A stretch of DNA of 64,000 bases from Pantoea sp. 18069 (GTDB taxonomy: Bacteria; Pseudomonadota; Gammaproteobacteria; Burkholderiales; Burkholderiaceae_C): assembly GCF_902706035.1 (NCBI RefSeq), contig NZ_CACSJA010000005.1, positions 62,001 to 126,000 of the forward strand, read 5' to 3'. The notes under the pieces were generated by a model that ran no database searches, was not told where the DNA came from, and saw only the letters and a list, made by a program, of their open reading frames with translations. The translations under genes and the position numbers were made by a program. This document shows positions 1 to 9,163 of this stretch, piece after piece (the stretch's first letter is position 1; the number at the start of each line of letters is the position of its first letter).

Positions 1-1586
1 TGGTAGTCGTCGAGGTCGCCGTCGAACGGGCCCACCGCGCCGCGGCCGACCATCCAGAACTCGTCGCAGACCGCGCGCAGCAGCGCCCGGTCATGGCTGA
101 CCAGCATGACCGTGCCTTCGAACTCGTTGAGCGCCATCGACAGCGCCTCGCGCGTGGCCAGGTCCAGGTGGTTGGTAGGCTCATCGAGCAGCAGCAGGTT
201 GGGGCGCTGCCAGACGATCATCGCCAGCACCAGTCGCGCCTTTTCACCACCGCTCATCGTGCCCACGGCCTGCTTGACCATGTCGCCCGTGAAGTTGAAC
301 GTGCCCAGGTAGCTGCGCAGGTCCTGCTCGCGCGACGGTTCGCGGCTGTTGGGGCCCTGCTCGCGCGCCAGGCGGATCATGTGTTCGAGCGGGCTGTCCG
401 CGGGGCGCAGCACGTCGAGTTCCTGCTGCGCGAAGTAGCCTATGTTCAGGCCCTTGCCTTCGGTGACCTGGCCGGCGAGCGCGCCCATTTCGTGGGCAAT
501 CGTCTTGACCAGCGTCGACTTGCCCTGGCCGTTCGCGCCCAGGATGCCGATGCGCTGGCCGGCGAGCACCGAGCGGCTCACATTGCGCAGGATGACGGTG
601 TCGTTGCCGTCCTCGCCGCGGTAGCCGAACGCGGCGTCCGAAATCGCCAGCATGGGGTTGGGCAGGTTGAGCGGTTCCTTGAACTCGAACGTGAAGTCGG
701 CTTCGGCCAGCACCGGGCCGATCTTCTCCATGCGCTCCAGGGCCTTGACGCGGCTTTGCGCCTGCTTGGCCTTGGAGGCCTTGGCCTTGAAGCGGTCGAT
801 GAACTTCTGCAGGTGGGCGATCTTTTCCTGCTGCTTGGCAAAGCTCGCGCCCTGCAGTTCGAGCTGCTGGGCGCGCAGTTCCTCGAACTTGCTGTAGTTG
901 CCGCCGTAGCGGTTGAGCTGGGCGGCGTTGATCTGCAGCGTGACCGTGGTCACGGCATCGAGGAATTCGCGGTCATGGCTGATGACGATCATCGTGCCCG
1001 CATAGCGCTTGAGCCAGGCTTCGAGCCAGACCAGCGCGTCCAGGTCCAAGTGGTTGGTGGGCTCGTCGAGCAGCAGCAGGTCGGAGGGGCACATCAGCGC
1101 GCGTGCGAGCTGCAGGCGCATGCGCCAGCCGCCCGAGAAGCTGTCGACGGGGTTGTCGAGCTCGGACGACTTGAAGCCCAGGCCCAGGATCAGTGCCTGG
1201 GCGCGTGCCACGGAGTCGTGTGCGCCGGCATCGGCGAGGTCGCAATACGCCTGCGCGATCGCCATGCCGTCGTCGCTGGCCTCGGCGTCGCGCAGCTGCT
1301 GCTGCACTTCGGCCAGGCGGGTGTCGCCGTCGATAACGAACTGCGTTGCCGACTGGTCGGTCTCGGGCATGTCCTGCGCGACCTGGGCCATGCGCCACTG
1401 GCGCGGCTTGGAGAATTCGCCGCCGTCTTCGGCCAGAGCGCCGGTGAACAGCGCGAACAGGCTGGACTTGCCCGCGCCGTTGCGCCCCACCAGGCCGACT
1501 TTTTCACCCGGGTTGATGGTCGCCGTCACTTTGTCGAGCAGCACCTTGGCCGATCGGCGCAAGCTCACGTTCTTAAGGGTAATCAT
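1..1586 (-). CDS. ABC-F family ATPase, YheS-like (3' end cut by window)
   Basis: Soluble tandem ABC ATPase of the ABC-F type, which act on ribosomes rather than in transport; the precise target of YheS is poorly defined. Two nucleotide-binding domains are visible: Walker A GRNGAGKSS at residues 34-42 with FSGGW signature, and a second Walker A GANGQGKST near residue 349 with MSGGEKARL near 441; LLLDEPTNHLDL occurs after both signatures. There is no membrane segment. A basic linker rich in K/A/Q (near residue 275) joins the domains. From memory it resembles E. coli YheS along its length, including the FDGDLDDYQ end, which is where the window stops, so only a C-terminal tail is missing. The ATG at 1586 begins MITLKNVSLRR. 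It is the last gene of the minus-strand dap/prmB block, 120 bp after prmB. Confidence 0.9.
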   Translation of the reverse strand, partial: MITLKNVSLRRSAKVLLDKVTATINPGEKVGLVGRNGAGKSSLFALFTGALAEDGGEFSKPRQWRMAQVAQDMPETDQSATQFVIDGDTRLAEVQQQLRDAEASDDGMAIAQAYCDLADAGAHDSVARAQALILGLGFKSSELDNPVDSFSGGWRMRLQLARALMCPSDLLLLDEPTNHLDLDALVWLEAWLKRYAGTMIVISHDREFLDAVTTVTLQINAAQLNRYGGNYSKFEELRAQQLELQGASFAKQQEKIAHLQKFIDRFKAKASKAKQAQSRVKALERMEKIGPVLAEADFTFEFKEPLNLPNPMLAISDAAFGYRGEDGNDTVILRNVSRSVLAGQRIGILGANGQGKSTLVKTIAHEMGALAGQVTEGKGLNIGYFAQQELDVLRPADSPLEHMIRLAREQGPNSREPSREQDLRSYLGTFNFTGDMVKQAVGTMSGGEKARLVLAMIVWQRPNLLLLDEPTNHLDLATREALSMALNEFEGTVMLVSHDRALLRAVCDEFWMVGRGAVGPFDGDLDDY

Positions 1587-1706
1587 TGAGAAGTCCAGGG
1601 CGTGGCGTGGCCACGTAAAGGCCCGCAGGCCTGGAAAAAAGAGAATGCCTGATTTTCCGCCGCTCCCGCCTCCAGGGCAAAAGCCGGCGCAAAGCCAGGC
1701 AGATGT

Positions 1707-2639
1707 TCAGAGGTCGGCGAGCGCCTGGCGTACCAGCGCTTCGCGGGTGATCAGCAGCACCTGTTCGTCGCCCGATGAGGTGTCGAGCCAGAACACCGGC
1801 AGCCGCGGGAACGCGGCCTCGAAGTATTCGCGCTCGTTGCCGATCTCCAGGATCAAGATTGCATGCTCGCGCATGCGGCTGGGCGCATCGCTGAGCAACT
1901 GCTTGATGAAGTCCATGCCGTCGGCGCCACCGGCGAGCGCGAGCTGGGGCTCGGCCTGGTATTCGGCGGGCAGCTCGCTCATGCTGTTGGCGTTGACGTA
2001 GGGCGGGTTGCACAGTATCAGGTCCCAGGGGCCGGGCGTCTGTGCCATGCCGTCGGATTCGATCAGTTGCACGCGCTGCTGCAGTTCATGGCGGTCGACA
2101 TTGATGCGCGCCACGGCCAGCGCATCGGTCGACAGGTCGGCGCCCGTGACCTGTACGTCGGGGTAGGCCATCGCGGCCAGGCAGGCGAGGCTGCCGTTGC
2201 CGGTGCACAGGTCGAGCACGTCACGGGTCTTGTCGCTGAGCCAGTCGTCGATGGAGCCGTCGGCCAGTATTTCGGCAATGAAGCTGCGCGGCACGATGGC
2301 GCGTTCGTCCACATAGAACGGCACGCCCTGCAGCCAGGCTTCCCGGGTCAGGTAGGCAGCGGGCTTGCGCGTGCGTATGCGCTCGTCGAACAGCGCGGCG
2401 ACGCCGGCCTGCTGCGCAGCATCGACGGCCTGCTCGGCGAGCGCGGCGTCGTCCAGGTCGCAATCCAGGGGAATGCCCAGGCGCCAGAGCACCAGCCAGG
2501 TGGCTTCATCATGGGCGTTGCTGGTGCCGTGGCCAAAGGCCACGCCAGCGGCGGTGAGTGCGCCGGCACCGGACGCGATGAGCGCGGCCACCGTCGTGCC
2601 GTGCACGGCTTGGGGTTCAATCATGGAGCTTTCGGTCAC
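1707..2639 (-). CDS. prmB: Ribosomal protein L3 N5-glutamine methyltransferase
   Basis: SAM-dependent methyltransferase that modifies a glutamine of ribosomal protein L3. The 310-residue length equals the E. coli enzyme. The SAM-binding motif [10 protein letters not shown] is at residues 141-150 and the glutamine-methylating NPPYV motif at 201-205. The first ~100 residues form the helical substrate-recognition part. The GTG start at 2639 overlaps the dapE stop (GTGA), suggesting translational coupling; an ATG five codons later (2624) is an alternative start. PrmC has the same NPPY motif, but length and the L3-type N-terminus favour PrmB. Confidence 0.93.
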   Translation of the reverse strand: MTESSMIEPQAVHGTTVAALIASGAGALTAAGVAFGHGTSNAHDEATWLVLWRLGIPLDCDLDDAALAEQAVDAAQQAGVAALFDERIRTRKPAAYLTREAWLQGVPFYVDERAIVPRSFIAEILADGSIDDWLSDKTRDVLDLCTGNGSLACLAAMAYPDVQVTGADLSTDALAVARINVDRHELQQRVQLIESDGMAQTPGPWDLILCNPPYVNANSMSELPAEYQAEPQLALAGGADGMDFIKQLLSDAPSRMREHAILILEIGNEREYFEAAFPRLPVFWLDTSSGDEQVLLITREALVRQALADL

Positions 2640-3832
2640 GCCGCGCCGGGGGCTGCACAGGCCGCGAGGGCCTGGGCATGCAGGTTTTCCAGCGTGCGGC
2701 GGTAGATGTTGGTCAGTGGCGCGATATCGGCCAGAACGATATTTTCGTCGATCTTGTGGATGCTCGCGTTGGGTGGGCCCATTTCGATGACCTGGTCGCA
2801 GATCTGGGCGATGAAACGTCCGTCGCTGGTGCCCCCCGTGGTCGAGAGTTCGGTCTGCAGCCCGGTCTCATCGGCGATCGCCTGCTGCACGGCGTGGACC
2901 AGGCTGCCTGGCGTGGTCAGGAACGGCTGGCCGCCAATGGTCCAGTCGAGCTGGTACTCGAGGCCATGGCTGTCGAGTATCGCCTTGACGCGCGCCTGCA
3001 GGCCTTCGGCCGTCGACTCGGTGCAGAAGCGGAAATTGAAGTCGATCACCACGCTGCCCGGAATCACATTGCTTGCGCCCGTGCCGCCGTGGATATTGCT
3101 GATCTGCCAGCTCGTGGGCGGGAAGAACGCATTGCCCTGGTCCCAGGCCGTGGCCGCGAGTTCGGTCAGCGCCGGCACGGCCTGGTGGATGGGATTGCGC
3201 GCGAGCTGCGGGTAGGCGATGTGGCCCTGGATGCCCAGCACCGTGAGCTTGCCGCTCATCGTGCCGCGGCGGCCGTTCTTGATCATGTCGCCGGTGCGCT
3301 CCACCGCCGTGGGCTCGCCGACGATGCAGTAGTCGAGGCGCTCGCCCCTGGCCTTGAACTGCTCGACCACGACCTTGGTGCCATCGATCGACGGGCCTTC
3401 CTCGTCGCTGGTCAGCAGAAAGGCCAGATCGATCAGCGGCTCGGGCGTCGCTGCCAGGAACTCCTCGACGGCAACGACAAACGCCGCAATCGAGGTCTTC
3501 ATGTCGCTTGCGCCGCGGCCGTAGAGCCGGCCATCGCGGTGCGTGGGCGTGAACGGCGGGCTGCTCCATTGCTCCAGCGGGCCCGTGGGCACGACGTCGG
3601 TGTGGCCGGCGAACACCAGGGTCTTGGGCGCAACGCCGCTGGCGCCCACGGCGCCCGGGCGCTTGGCGTAGAGGTTTTGTACGCGAAAGCTGTCGGGGCC
3701 GCTGTCGAGGCGCTCGCAGACAAAGCCCAGCGGCGCGAGCCGCGCGGCGATCAGGTCGAGGCAGCCCGCATCTTCGGGTGTGACGGAAGGGCGGCTGATC
3801 AGTTGCTCGGCGAGCTGCAGTGTGCGGGACAT
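2636..3832 (-). CDS. dapE: Succinyl-diaminopimelate desuccinylase
   Basis: Zinc-dependent M20 hydrolase that removes succinate from N-succinyl-LL-diaminopimelate in lysine and peptidoglycan precursor synthesis. Expected metal and catalytic residues are visible: GHTDVVP (H77, D79), GRGASD (D110), SDEEG (E144, E145), VGEPT (E173) and the C-terminal histidine in PNASIHKID near residue 370. The dimerisation domain lies between about residues 180 and 300. Length (398 aa) is slightly above the E. coli enzyme (375), because of an insert around residues 58-70. Start ATG at 3832. It lies downstream of the pilU-like gene and overlaps prmB by 4 bp. Confidence 0.95.
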   Translation of the reverse strand: MSRTLQLAEQLISRPSVTPEDAGCLDLIAARLAPLGFVCERLDSGPDSFRVQNLYAKRPGAVGASGVAPKTLVFAGHTDVVPTGPLEQWSSPPFTPTHRDGRLYGRGASDMKTSIAAFVVAVEEFLAATPEPLIDLAFLLTSDEEGPSIDGTKVVVEQFKARGERLDYCIVGEPTAVERTGDMIKNGRRGTMSGKLTVLGIQGHIAYPQLARNPIHQAVPALTELAATAWDQGNAFFPPTSWQISNIHGGTGASNVIPGSVVIDFNFRFCTESTAEGLQARVKAILDSHGLEYQLDWTIGGQPFLTTPGSLVHAVQQAIADETGLQTELSTTGGTSDGRFIAQICDQVIEMGPPNASIHKIDENIVLADIAPLTNIYRRTLENLHAQALAACAAPGAA

Positions 3833-3907
3833 GGAAAATACAGTGTTGGAAGTGCGGGACAGCAGTGGGCGGGTGGTGGGCGGCGGGCGGCTAGGCGCCC
3901 GCCGCGT

Positions 3908-5086
3908 TCAGCCGTTGGCGCCGATGTCCAGCACGATTTCGGTGAAGGAGGCGTGTTCGTCTTCGGCGGGCGCGGCGGCCTTGGCCTTGGTTTCCGTGCC
4001 CGGCGGCGGCGCGGGCTTGGTGCCCGGAAAATCGTTTTGCAGCCGCCACATCAGGTTGGTGGGCGAGTCGGCATGGGCCAGGCCTTCCTTGCGGTCTATG
4101 GTGCCCGCGACAATCAATGCGGCCAGCGCTTCCTCGAAAGTCTGCGAGCCTTCGGCCATGGATTTTTCCATGGCTTCGCGCACGGCCGAGAAATCGCCTT
4201 TTTCGATCAGGTCGGCGACCAGCTTGGTGTTGAGCATCACTTCCACGGCCGGCACGCGCAGGCCCGCGGGCGTGCGCACCAGGCGCTGCGACACCACGGC
4301 GCGCAGCGCAGCCGCGAGATCGCCGAGCATGGTGTCGCGCACTTCCACGGGATAGAAGCTCAGAATGCGGCTGAGCGCGTGGTAGCTGTTGTTGGCATGC
4401 AGCGTCGCCAGACACAGGTGGCCGGACTGCGCATAGGCCAGCGCGGCCGACATGGTTTCGCGGTCGCGGATCTCACCGATCAGTATCACGTCGGGCGCCT
4501 GGCGCAGCGCGTTCTTGAGCGCCGTCTGCAGCGAGTCCGTGTCGCTGCCGATCTCGCGCTGGTTGACGATGGAGCGCTGGCTGCGGAACTGGTATTCGAT
4601 CGGGTCCTCTATGGTGAGGATATGGCCCGTGACGTTCTTGTTGCGCGCATCGATCATCGACGCGAGCGTGGTGCTCTTGCCCGAACCCGTCGCGCCCACG
4701 ACCAGCAGCAGCCCGCGCTTTTGCAGGATCAGCTCGCTGAGTACAGGCGGCAGGTTCAGCGTCTCGAGCGCCGGAATATGCTGGGCAATGAAGCGGATCA
4801 CCACCGCGTAGGTGCCGCGCTGGCGCATGGCGCTGACGCGAAAACGGCCCACGCCGCGCAGCGGAACGCCCATGTTGAGCTCGCCGGTCTGCTCGAGCTC
4901 CTGCATGCGCTCGGGCGGCACGATCTCGGCCAGCAGGCTGCGCGGCGCGTCGGGCGGCAGCAACTGGCTGTTGATCGGCACGCACTCGCCATGGATCTTG
5001 ATCAGCGCGGGCGCGTTGGCTGAAAGGTAGACGTCGGACGCCTGCTTTTCCCCCATCAGGCGCAGGATTCGCTCCATGGTGCTCAT
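3908..5086 (-). CDS. pilU: PilT/PilU-family type IV pilus retraction ATPase
   Basis: Hexameric cytoplasmic ATPase of the GspE/PilT family, which powers or assists type IV pilus retraction. Walker A GATGSGKST is at residues 131-139, the Walker B-region GEIRD at 204-208, and the histidine box HLCLATLHANN at about 223-233. N-terminal residues 1-100 form the PAS-like domain. The C-terminal ~35 residues are P/A/K-rich, as in PilU rather than PilT. I chose ATG 5086 because GAGGAAGATGAC places a Shine-Dalgarno sequence just before it; 19 in-frame codons further upstream carry no such site. It sits between dapD and dapE, an odd place for a pilus gene. PilU is preferred over PilT from the divergent C-terminus; I have not aligned it. 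Confidence 0.85.
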   Translation of the reverse strand: MSTMERILRLMGEKQASDVYLSANAPALIKIHGECVPINSQLLPPDAPRSLLAEIVPPERMQELEQTGELNMGVPLRGVGRFRVSAMRQRGTYAVVIRFIAQHIPALETLNLPPVLSELILQKRGLLLVVGATGSGKSTTLASMIDARNKNVTGHILTIEDPIEYQFRSQRSIVNQREIGSDTDSLQTALKNALRQAPDVILIGEIRDRETMSAALAYAQSGHLCLATLHANNSYHALSRILSFYPVEVRDTMLGDLAAALRAVVSQRLVRTPAGLRVPAVEVMLNTKLVADLIEKGDFSAVREAMEKSMAEGSQTFEEALAALIVAGTIDRKEGLAHADSPTNLMWRLQNDFPGTKPAPPPGTETKAKAAAPAEDEHASFTEIVLDIGANG

Positions 5087-5174
5087 GTCATCTTCCTCGT
5101 CTGTACTAGCTATACAAGAAATCATGGCGCTTGCGCGACCCACAGCTTAGGAAACTGGCATGACCCAACTCAGG

Positions 5175-5280
5175 GGCAGCGAGGAAGGGCCGCCCCGCAC
5201 CGAGGCTGCCGTCCCTGGCCGGGCGCCCCCCTCCACCGAAGGTTGAGAGGGGGAAGCGGCAGTAGCCGCTCAGGGGGTGT
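5175..5280. repeat. GC-rich intergenic repeat of Comamonadaceae type
   Basis: The 200-bp gap between dapD and pilU holds a block with short inverted GC arms and runs of C/G (ccccctcc ... gagagggggaag ... cagggggtg). On the minus strand it begins CACCCCCTGAGCGGCT. Elements of this look are scattered between genes in Comamonadaceae genomes; this is from general knowledge, not a search. It could fold into an RNA stem between dapD and pilU. Confidence 0.4.
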
Positions 5281-5286
5281 TTCAAG

Positions 5287-6111
<825 letters not shown>

Positions 6112-6117
6112 GAAAGC

Positions 6118-7323
6118 TTACTTCTTCAGGTTTTGGATAAATTGGACGATGCGCCGGGCCGCTTCGAGGCATTCCGCGGTCTCGGCGACCAGGGCCATGC
6201 GTACGCGATTCGCACCGGGGTTGTGGCCTGCGACATCCCGGGCCAGATAGCTGCCCGGCAGGACCGTGACATTGTATTGAGCATACAGCGCGCGTGCGAA
6301 CTCGACGTCGTCCATGCCCAGGGATTCGGGCACGCCGGCCCAGAGATAAAAGCCGGCGTCGGGCAGGCGCACGTCCATCACGCTGGCCAGCAGCGGCGTG
6401 ACTTCGGCGAACTTCTGGCGGTACTGGCGGCGGTTGTCGATCACATGCGCTTCGTCGTTCCAGGCCACGATGCTCGCTTCCTGCACGGCCGGGCTCATTG
6501 CGCCGCCGTGGTAGGTGCGGTACAGCAGGAAGGCCTTGAGCAGCGCGGCGTCGCCGGCGACAAAACCGCTGCGCAGTCCCGGCACATTGCTGCGCTTGGA
6601 GAGGCTGGTGAACGACACCAGGTTCCTGAAGTCCGTGCGGCCCAGCTTGGATGCGGCCTCGAGGCCGCCCAGCGGCGCTTCCTCGCGGAAATAGATTTCG
6701 CTGTAGCACTCGTCCGAGGCAATCACGAAGCCATGGCGGTCGGACAGCGCGAACAGCTTTTCCCATTCGCCCAGGGGCATGACCGCGCCCGTGGGGTTGC
6801 CCGGCGAGCAGACATACAGCAGCTGCGTGGTCTGCCAGACGGCGTCGGGCACGCCGTCCCAGTCGATGGCGAAATTGCGCGCCGGGTCGCTGGGCACGTA
6901 GACCGGCTTGGCGCCAGCCAGCAGGGCCGCGCCTTCGTAGATCTGGTAGAACGGATTCGGGCAGACCACGGTCGCGCCGGGCTGGGACGAGTCGACCACT
7001 GTCTGCGCAAACGCAAACAGCGCTTCGCGCGAGCCGTTGACGGGCAGCACCTGGGTGGCAGGGTCGAGCGCCAGGCCGTAGCGCTGGTTCATCCATTGCG
7101 CCGCGGCCGCACGCAGCCGCGGGTCACCGCCCGTGGCCGGGTACTTGGCCAGCGCGCCCGGGCTGTTGCCCAGCACCTCTTCGATGAAAGGCGGCGTGGG
7201 GTGGCGCGGCTCGCCAATGCCCAGGCTGATCGGGCGATACAAGGGCGAGGGCGTGACCCCCGCGAAAAGCTGTCGCAGCCGTTCAAACGGATAAGGCTGC
7301 AGTTGGGAGAGCAGGGGATTCAT
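6118..7323 (-). CDS. dapC: Succinyldiaminopimelate transaminase
   Basis: PLP-dependent class I/II aminotransferase that converts N-succinyl-2-amino-6-ketopimelate to N-succinyl-LL-diaminopimelate. Key residues read from the translation are N176 (SPGNPTG), D204 and Y207 (ASDECYSEIY), the Schiff-base lysine K243 in SLSKRS, and R251. I chose ATG 7323 (MNPLLSQLQPYPFERL), which gives 401 residues and a family-typical N-terminus; 15 further in-frame codons upstream would run into the divergent promoter region. It is the first gene of the block dapC-dapD-pilU-dapE-prmB. The divergent GIY-YIG gene starts 43 bp away, so both promoters must lie within or near this short gap. Confidence 0.93.
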   Translation of the reverse strand: MNPLLSQLQPYPFERLRQLFAGVTPSPLYRPISLGIGEPRHPTPPFIEEVLGNSPGALAKYPATGGDPRLRAAAAQWMNQRYGLALDPATQVLPVNGSREALFAFAQTVVDSSQPGATVVCPNPFYQIYEGAALLAGAKPVYVPSDPARNFAIDWDGVPDAVWQTTQLLYVCSPGNPTGAVMPLGEWEKLFALSDRHGFVIASDECYSEIYFREEAPLGGLEAASKLGRTDFRNLVSFTSLSKRSNVPGLRSGFVAGDAALLKAFLLYRTYHGGAMSPAVQEASIVAWNDEAHVIDNRRQYRQKFAEVTPLLASVMDVRLPDAGFYLWAGVPESLGMDDVEFARALYAQYNVTVLPGSYLARDVAGHNPGANRVRMALVAETAECLEAARRIVQFIQNLKK

Positions 7324-7366
7324 TGCCCGCATTATCCACGCTGTTCCAGCGCAGCGAGAATTGCCC

Positions 7367-7675
7367 ATGGGCTTTTGGGTCTACATGCTGCACTGCAACG
7401 ACGGCAGCTATTGCACCGGACACACCGACGATCTGGAACAGCGGATCGCGCAGCATGCGTTCGGCACTTTTCCCGACTGCTATACGTTTTTGCGTCGCCC
7501 GATAGCACTGGTCTTTGCCCAAGAGCATGCCACGCGTGAGGAAGCGCTGGCCGCCGAGCGGCAAATCAAGGGCTGGAGCCGGAAGAAGAAAGAGGCGCTG
7601 ATGCGAGGGGATTGGGCGGAGGTATCGCGCCTGGCGCATTTGTCCCGAAAGCATCCTTCGACGGGCTCTGGATGA
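7367..7675 (+). CDS. Small GIY-YIG nuclease family protein
   Basis: A 102-residue single-domain protein of the GIY-YIG superfamily, UvrC/URI subgroup. The core reads VYMLHCNDGSYCTGHTDD, so the second half-motif is CTG rather than the usual YIG/YTG. The conserved arginine in DLEQRIAQHAFG and the glutamate in AAERQIKGWSRKKKEALM are present, so the fold looks intact. Small stand-alone members have no agreed biological role. The last seven residues (HPSTGSG) are encoded by an intergenic repeat that also supplies the stop codon, so the natural C-terminus was probably overwritten by the repeat. Divergent from dapC. Confidence 0.8.
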   Translation: MGFWVYMLHCNDGSYCTGHTDDLEQRIAQHAFGTFPDCYTFLRRPIALVFAQEHATREEALAAERQIKGWSRKKKEALMRGDWAEVSRLAHLSRKHPSTGSG

Positions 7676-7687
7676 GCGGACCCCCCG

Positions 7688-8455
7688 TTCGCCCAGAGCC
7701 TGCTGAAGGCCCCCGTTCGTCCTGAGTCCGTCGCAGGCCTCCCCCCGTTCACCCTGAGCCCGTCGAAGGGTGGGGGCCTACGTTAGCCCACCGCATTCCC
7801 GTTCCCCACTCGCTCTGAGTCCTGAGCCCGCCGAAGGAGGGAAGCGCCGTTTGCAGAAAGGGCTTCGACAGGCTCAGCCCGAACGGTTTTATACATTGCG
7901 CACTGTGCCACGGCGCACCCAGAACCTGCGGAAGGCCCCCGTTCGTCCTGAGTCCGTCGCAGGCCTCCCCCCGTTCACCCTGAGCCCGTCGAAGGGTGGG
8001 GGCCTACAGTTAGCTCACCGCGTTCCCATTCCCACTTGCTCTGAGTCCTGAGCCCGCCGAAGGAGGACAGCGCCATTTGCAGGCAGGGCTTCGACAGGCT
8101 CAGCCCGAACGGGTTTTTACATTGCGTGCTGTTCCACGGCGCACCCAGAACCTGCGGAAGGGCCCCGTTTGTCCTGAGTCCGTCGCAGGCCTCCCCCCGT
8201 TCACCCTGAGCCCGTCGAAGGGTGGAAACCTACAGTTCGCCCACCGCATTCCCGTTCCCCACTCGCTCTGAGCCCTGAGCCCACCGAAGGAGGGCAGCGC
8301 CATTTGCAGGCAGGGCTTCGACAGGCTCAGCCCGAACGGTTTTATACATTGCGTACTGTGCCACGGCTCACCCAGAACCTGCGGAAGGCCCCCGTTTGTC
8401 CTGAGTCCGTCGCAGGCTTCCCCCCCGTTCACCCTGAGCCCGTCGAAGGGTACCC
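7688..8455. repeat. Tandem ~226-bp intergenic repeat (about 3.4 copies)
   Basis: The whole gap between the GIY-YIG gene and the ferredoxin gene consists of tandem units. The shared start gaaggcccccgtt recurs at 7705, 7931, 8157 (slightly changed) and 8384, so the period is 226, 226 and 227 bp; the fourth unit is cut at about 8455. Each unit contains the inverted pair GTTCACCCTGAGCCCGTCGA / CTTCGACAGGCTCAGCCCGA. Copies differ by a few substitutions. Apparent open frames here arise because 226 is not a multiple of three, and I do not call genes. Confidence 0.9.
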
Positions 8456-8477
8456 GCGTCGAGAAGACGCCCCCTGC

Positions 8478-9149
8478 TCAAGTCCCCGCCCGCTGCGCTC
8501 GGGCCCTGGCCATCGCCGCGGCAATCGCCGCTTTCTTGGCATCGACAGGGTCTGCGGCAGCAGCCGGTTCCGCAGTCACGGCAAGCGCCACCTCCAAGCC
8601 CGCAGCCATTGCCGCCTTGGGCGCCGCCGCGCGTTCGGACCCGCCGAGTCGGCGCTGGCGCCGGGTATAGCGCGACAGAGCGTGCGTGGCCTGCTCCTGC
8701 GACCACGCGGCCCAGCCGGTCGCGCCGCCGCTGGCCGGAACCAGCGTGATGCAGTCGACGGGGCAGACCGGTATGCACAGCTCGCAGCCCGTGCAATGCG
8801 GCGCGATCACGGTATGCATGCGCTTGTTGGCGCCGACGATCGCATCGGTGGGGCAGGCCTTGATGCACAGCGTGCAGCCAATGCACCAGGCTTCGTCGAT
8901 CACGGCCAGCGTGCGCACGGACTCGATGCCGTGCTCGGCTGAAAGCGGCAGCACGGGCCGACCCGTGAGCGCCGCGAGCCGGGCAATGCCTTCGGCGCCG
9001 CCCGGTGGGCACTGGTTGATGGCGGCCGCGTCGTCGGCAATCGCCTGCGCATAGGCGGCGCAGTCGGGATAACCGCAGCGCGTGCACTGGGTCTGCGGCA
9101 AGGCGGCGTCGATGCGAGCCGCCAGGCCTTGCAGGGCGGAGGCTGGCAT
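8478..9149 (-). CDS. RnfB/RsxB-like ferredoxin, soluble
   Basis: Electron carrier with three predicted [4Fe-4S] clusters. C22, C25, C30 and C47 form the RnfB-type cluster (CTRCGYPDC...CPPGG). Two ferredoxin clusters follow: C89/C92/C95/C99 ([12 protein letters not shown]) and C119/C122/C125/C129 ([12 protein letters not shown]). Unlike true RnfB/RsxB it has no N-terminal membrane anchor, and no other rnf gene is near, so it probably works as a free ferredoxin-like protein; its partner is unknown. The C-terminal 70 residues are alanine-rich. An AGGAGG site precedes the ATG at 9149. It lies 14 bp after the PHA depolymerase stop and is probably in the same transcript. Confidence 0.85.
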   Translation of the reverse strand: MPASALQGLAARIDAALPQTQCTRCGYPDCAAYAQAIADDAAAINQCPPGGAEGIARLAALTGRPVLPLSAEHGIESVRTLAVIDEAWCIGCTLCIKACPTDAIVGANKRMHTVIAPHCTGCELCIPVCPVDCITLVPASGGATGWAAWSQEQATHALSRYTRRQRRLGGSERAAAPKAAMAAGLEVALAVTAEPAAAADPVDAKKAAIAAAMARARAQRAGT

Positions 9150-9163
9150 GACGCGTCCTCCTG

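Noticed and set aside
7770..8432. Several small open frames within the tandem repeats
   Set aside because: They are translations of the 226-bp repeat in changing frames and all read the same repeat-derived peptides.
7688..8455. Possible CRISPR array
   Set aside because: The period is 226 bp and the whole unit is repeated; there are no short repeats with unique spacers and no cas genes.
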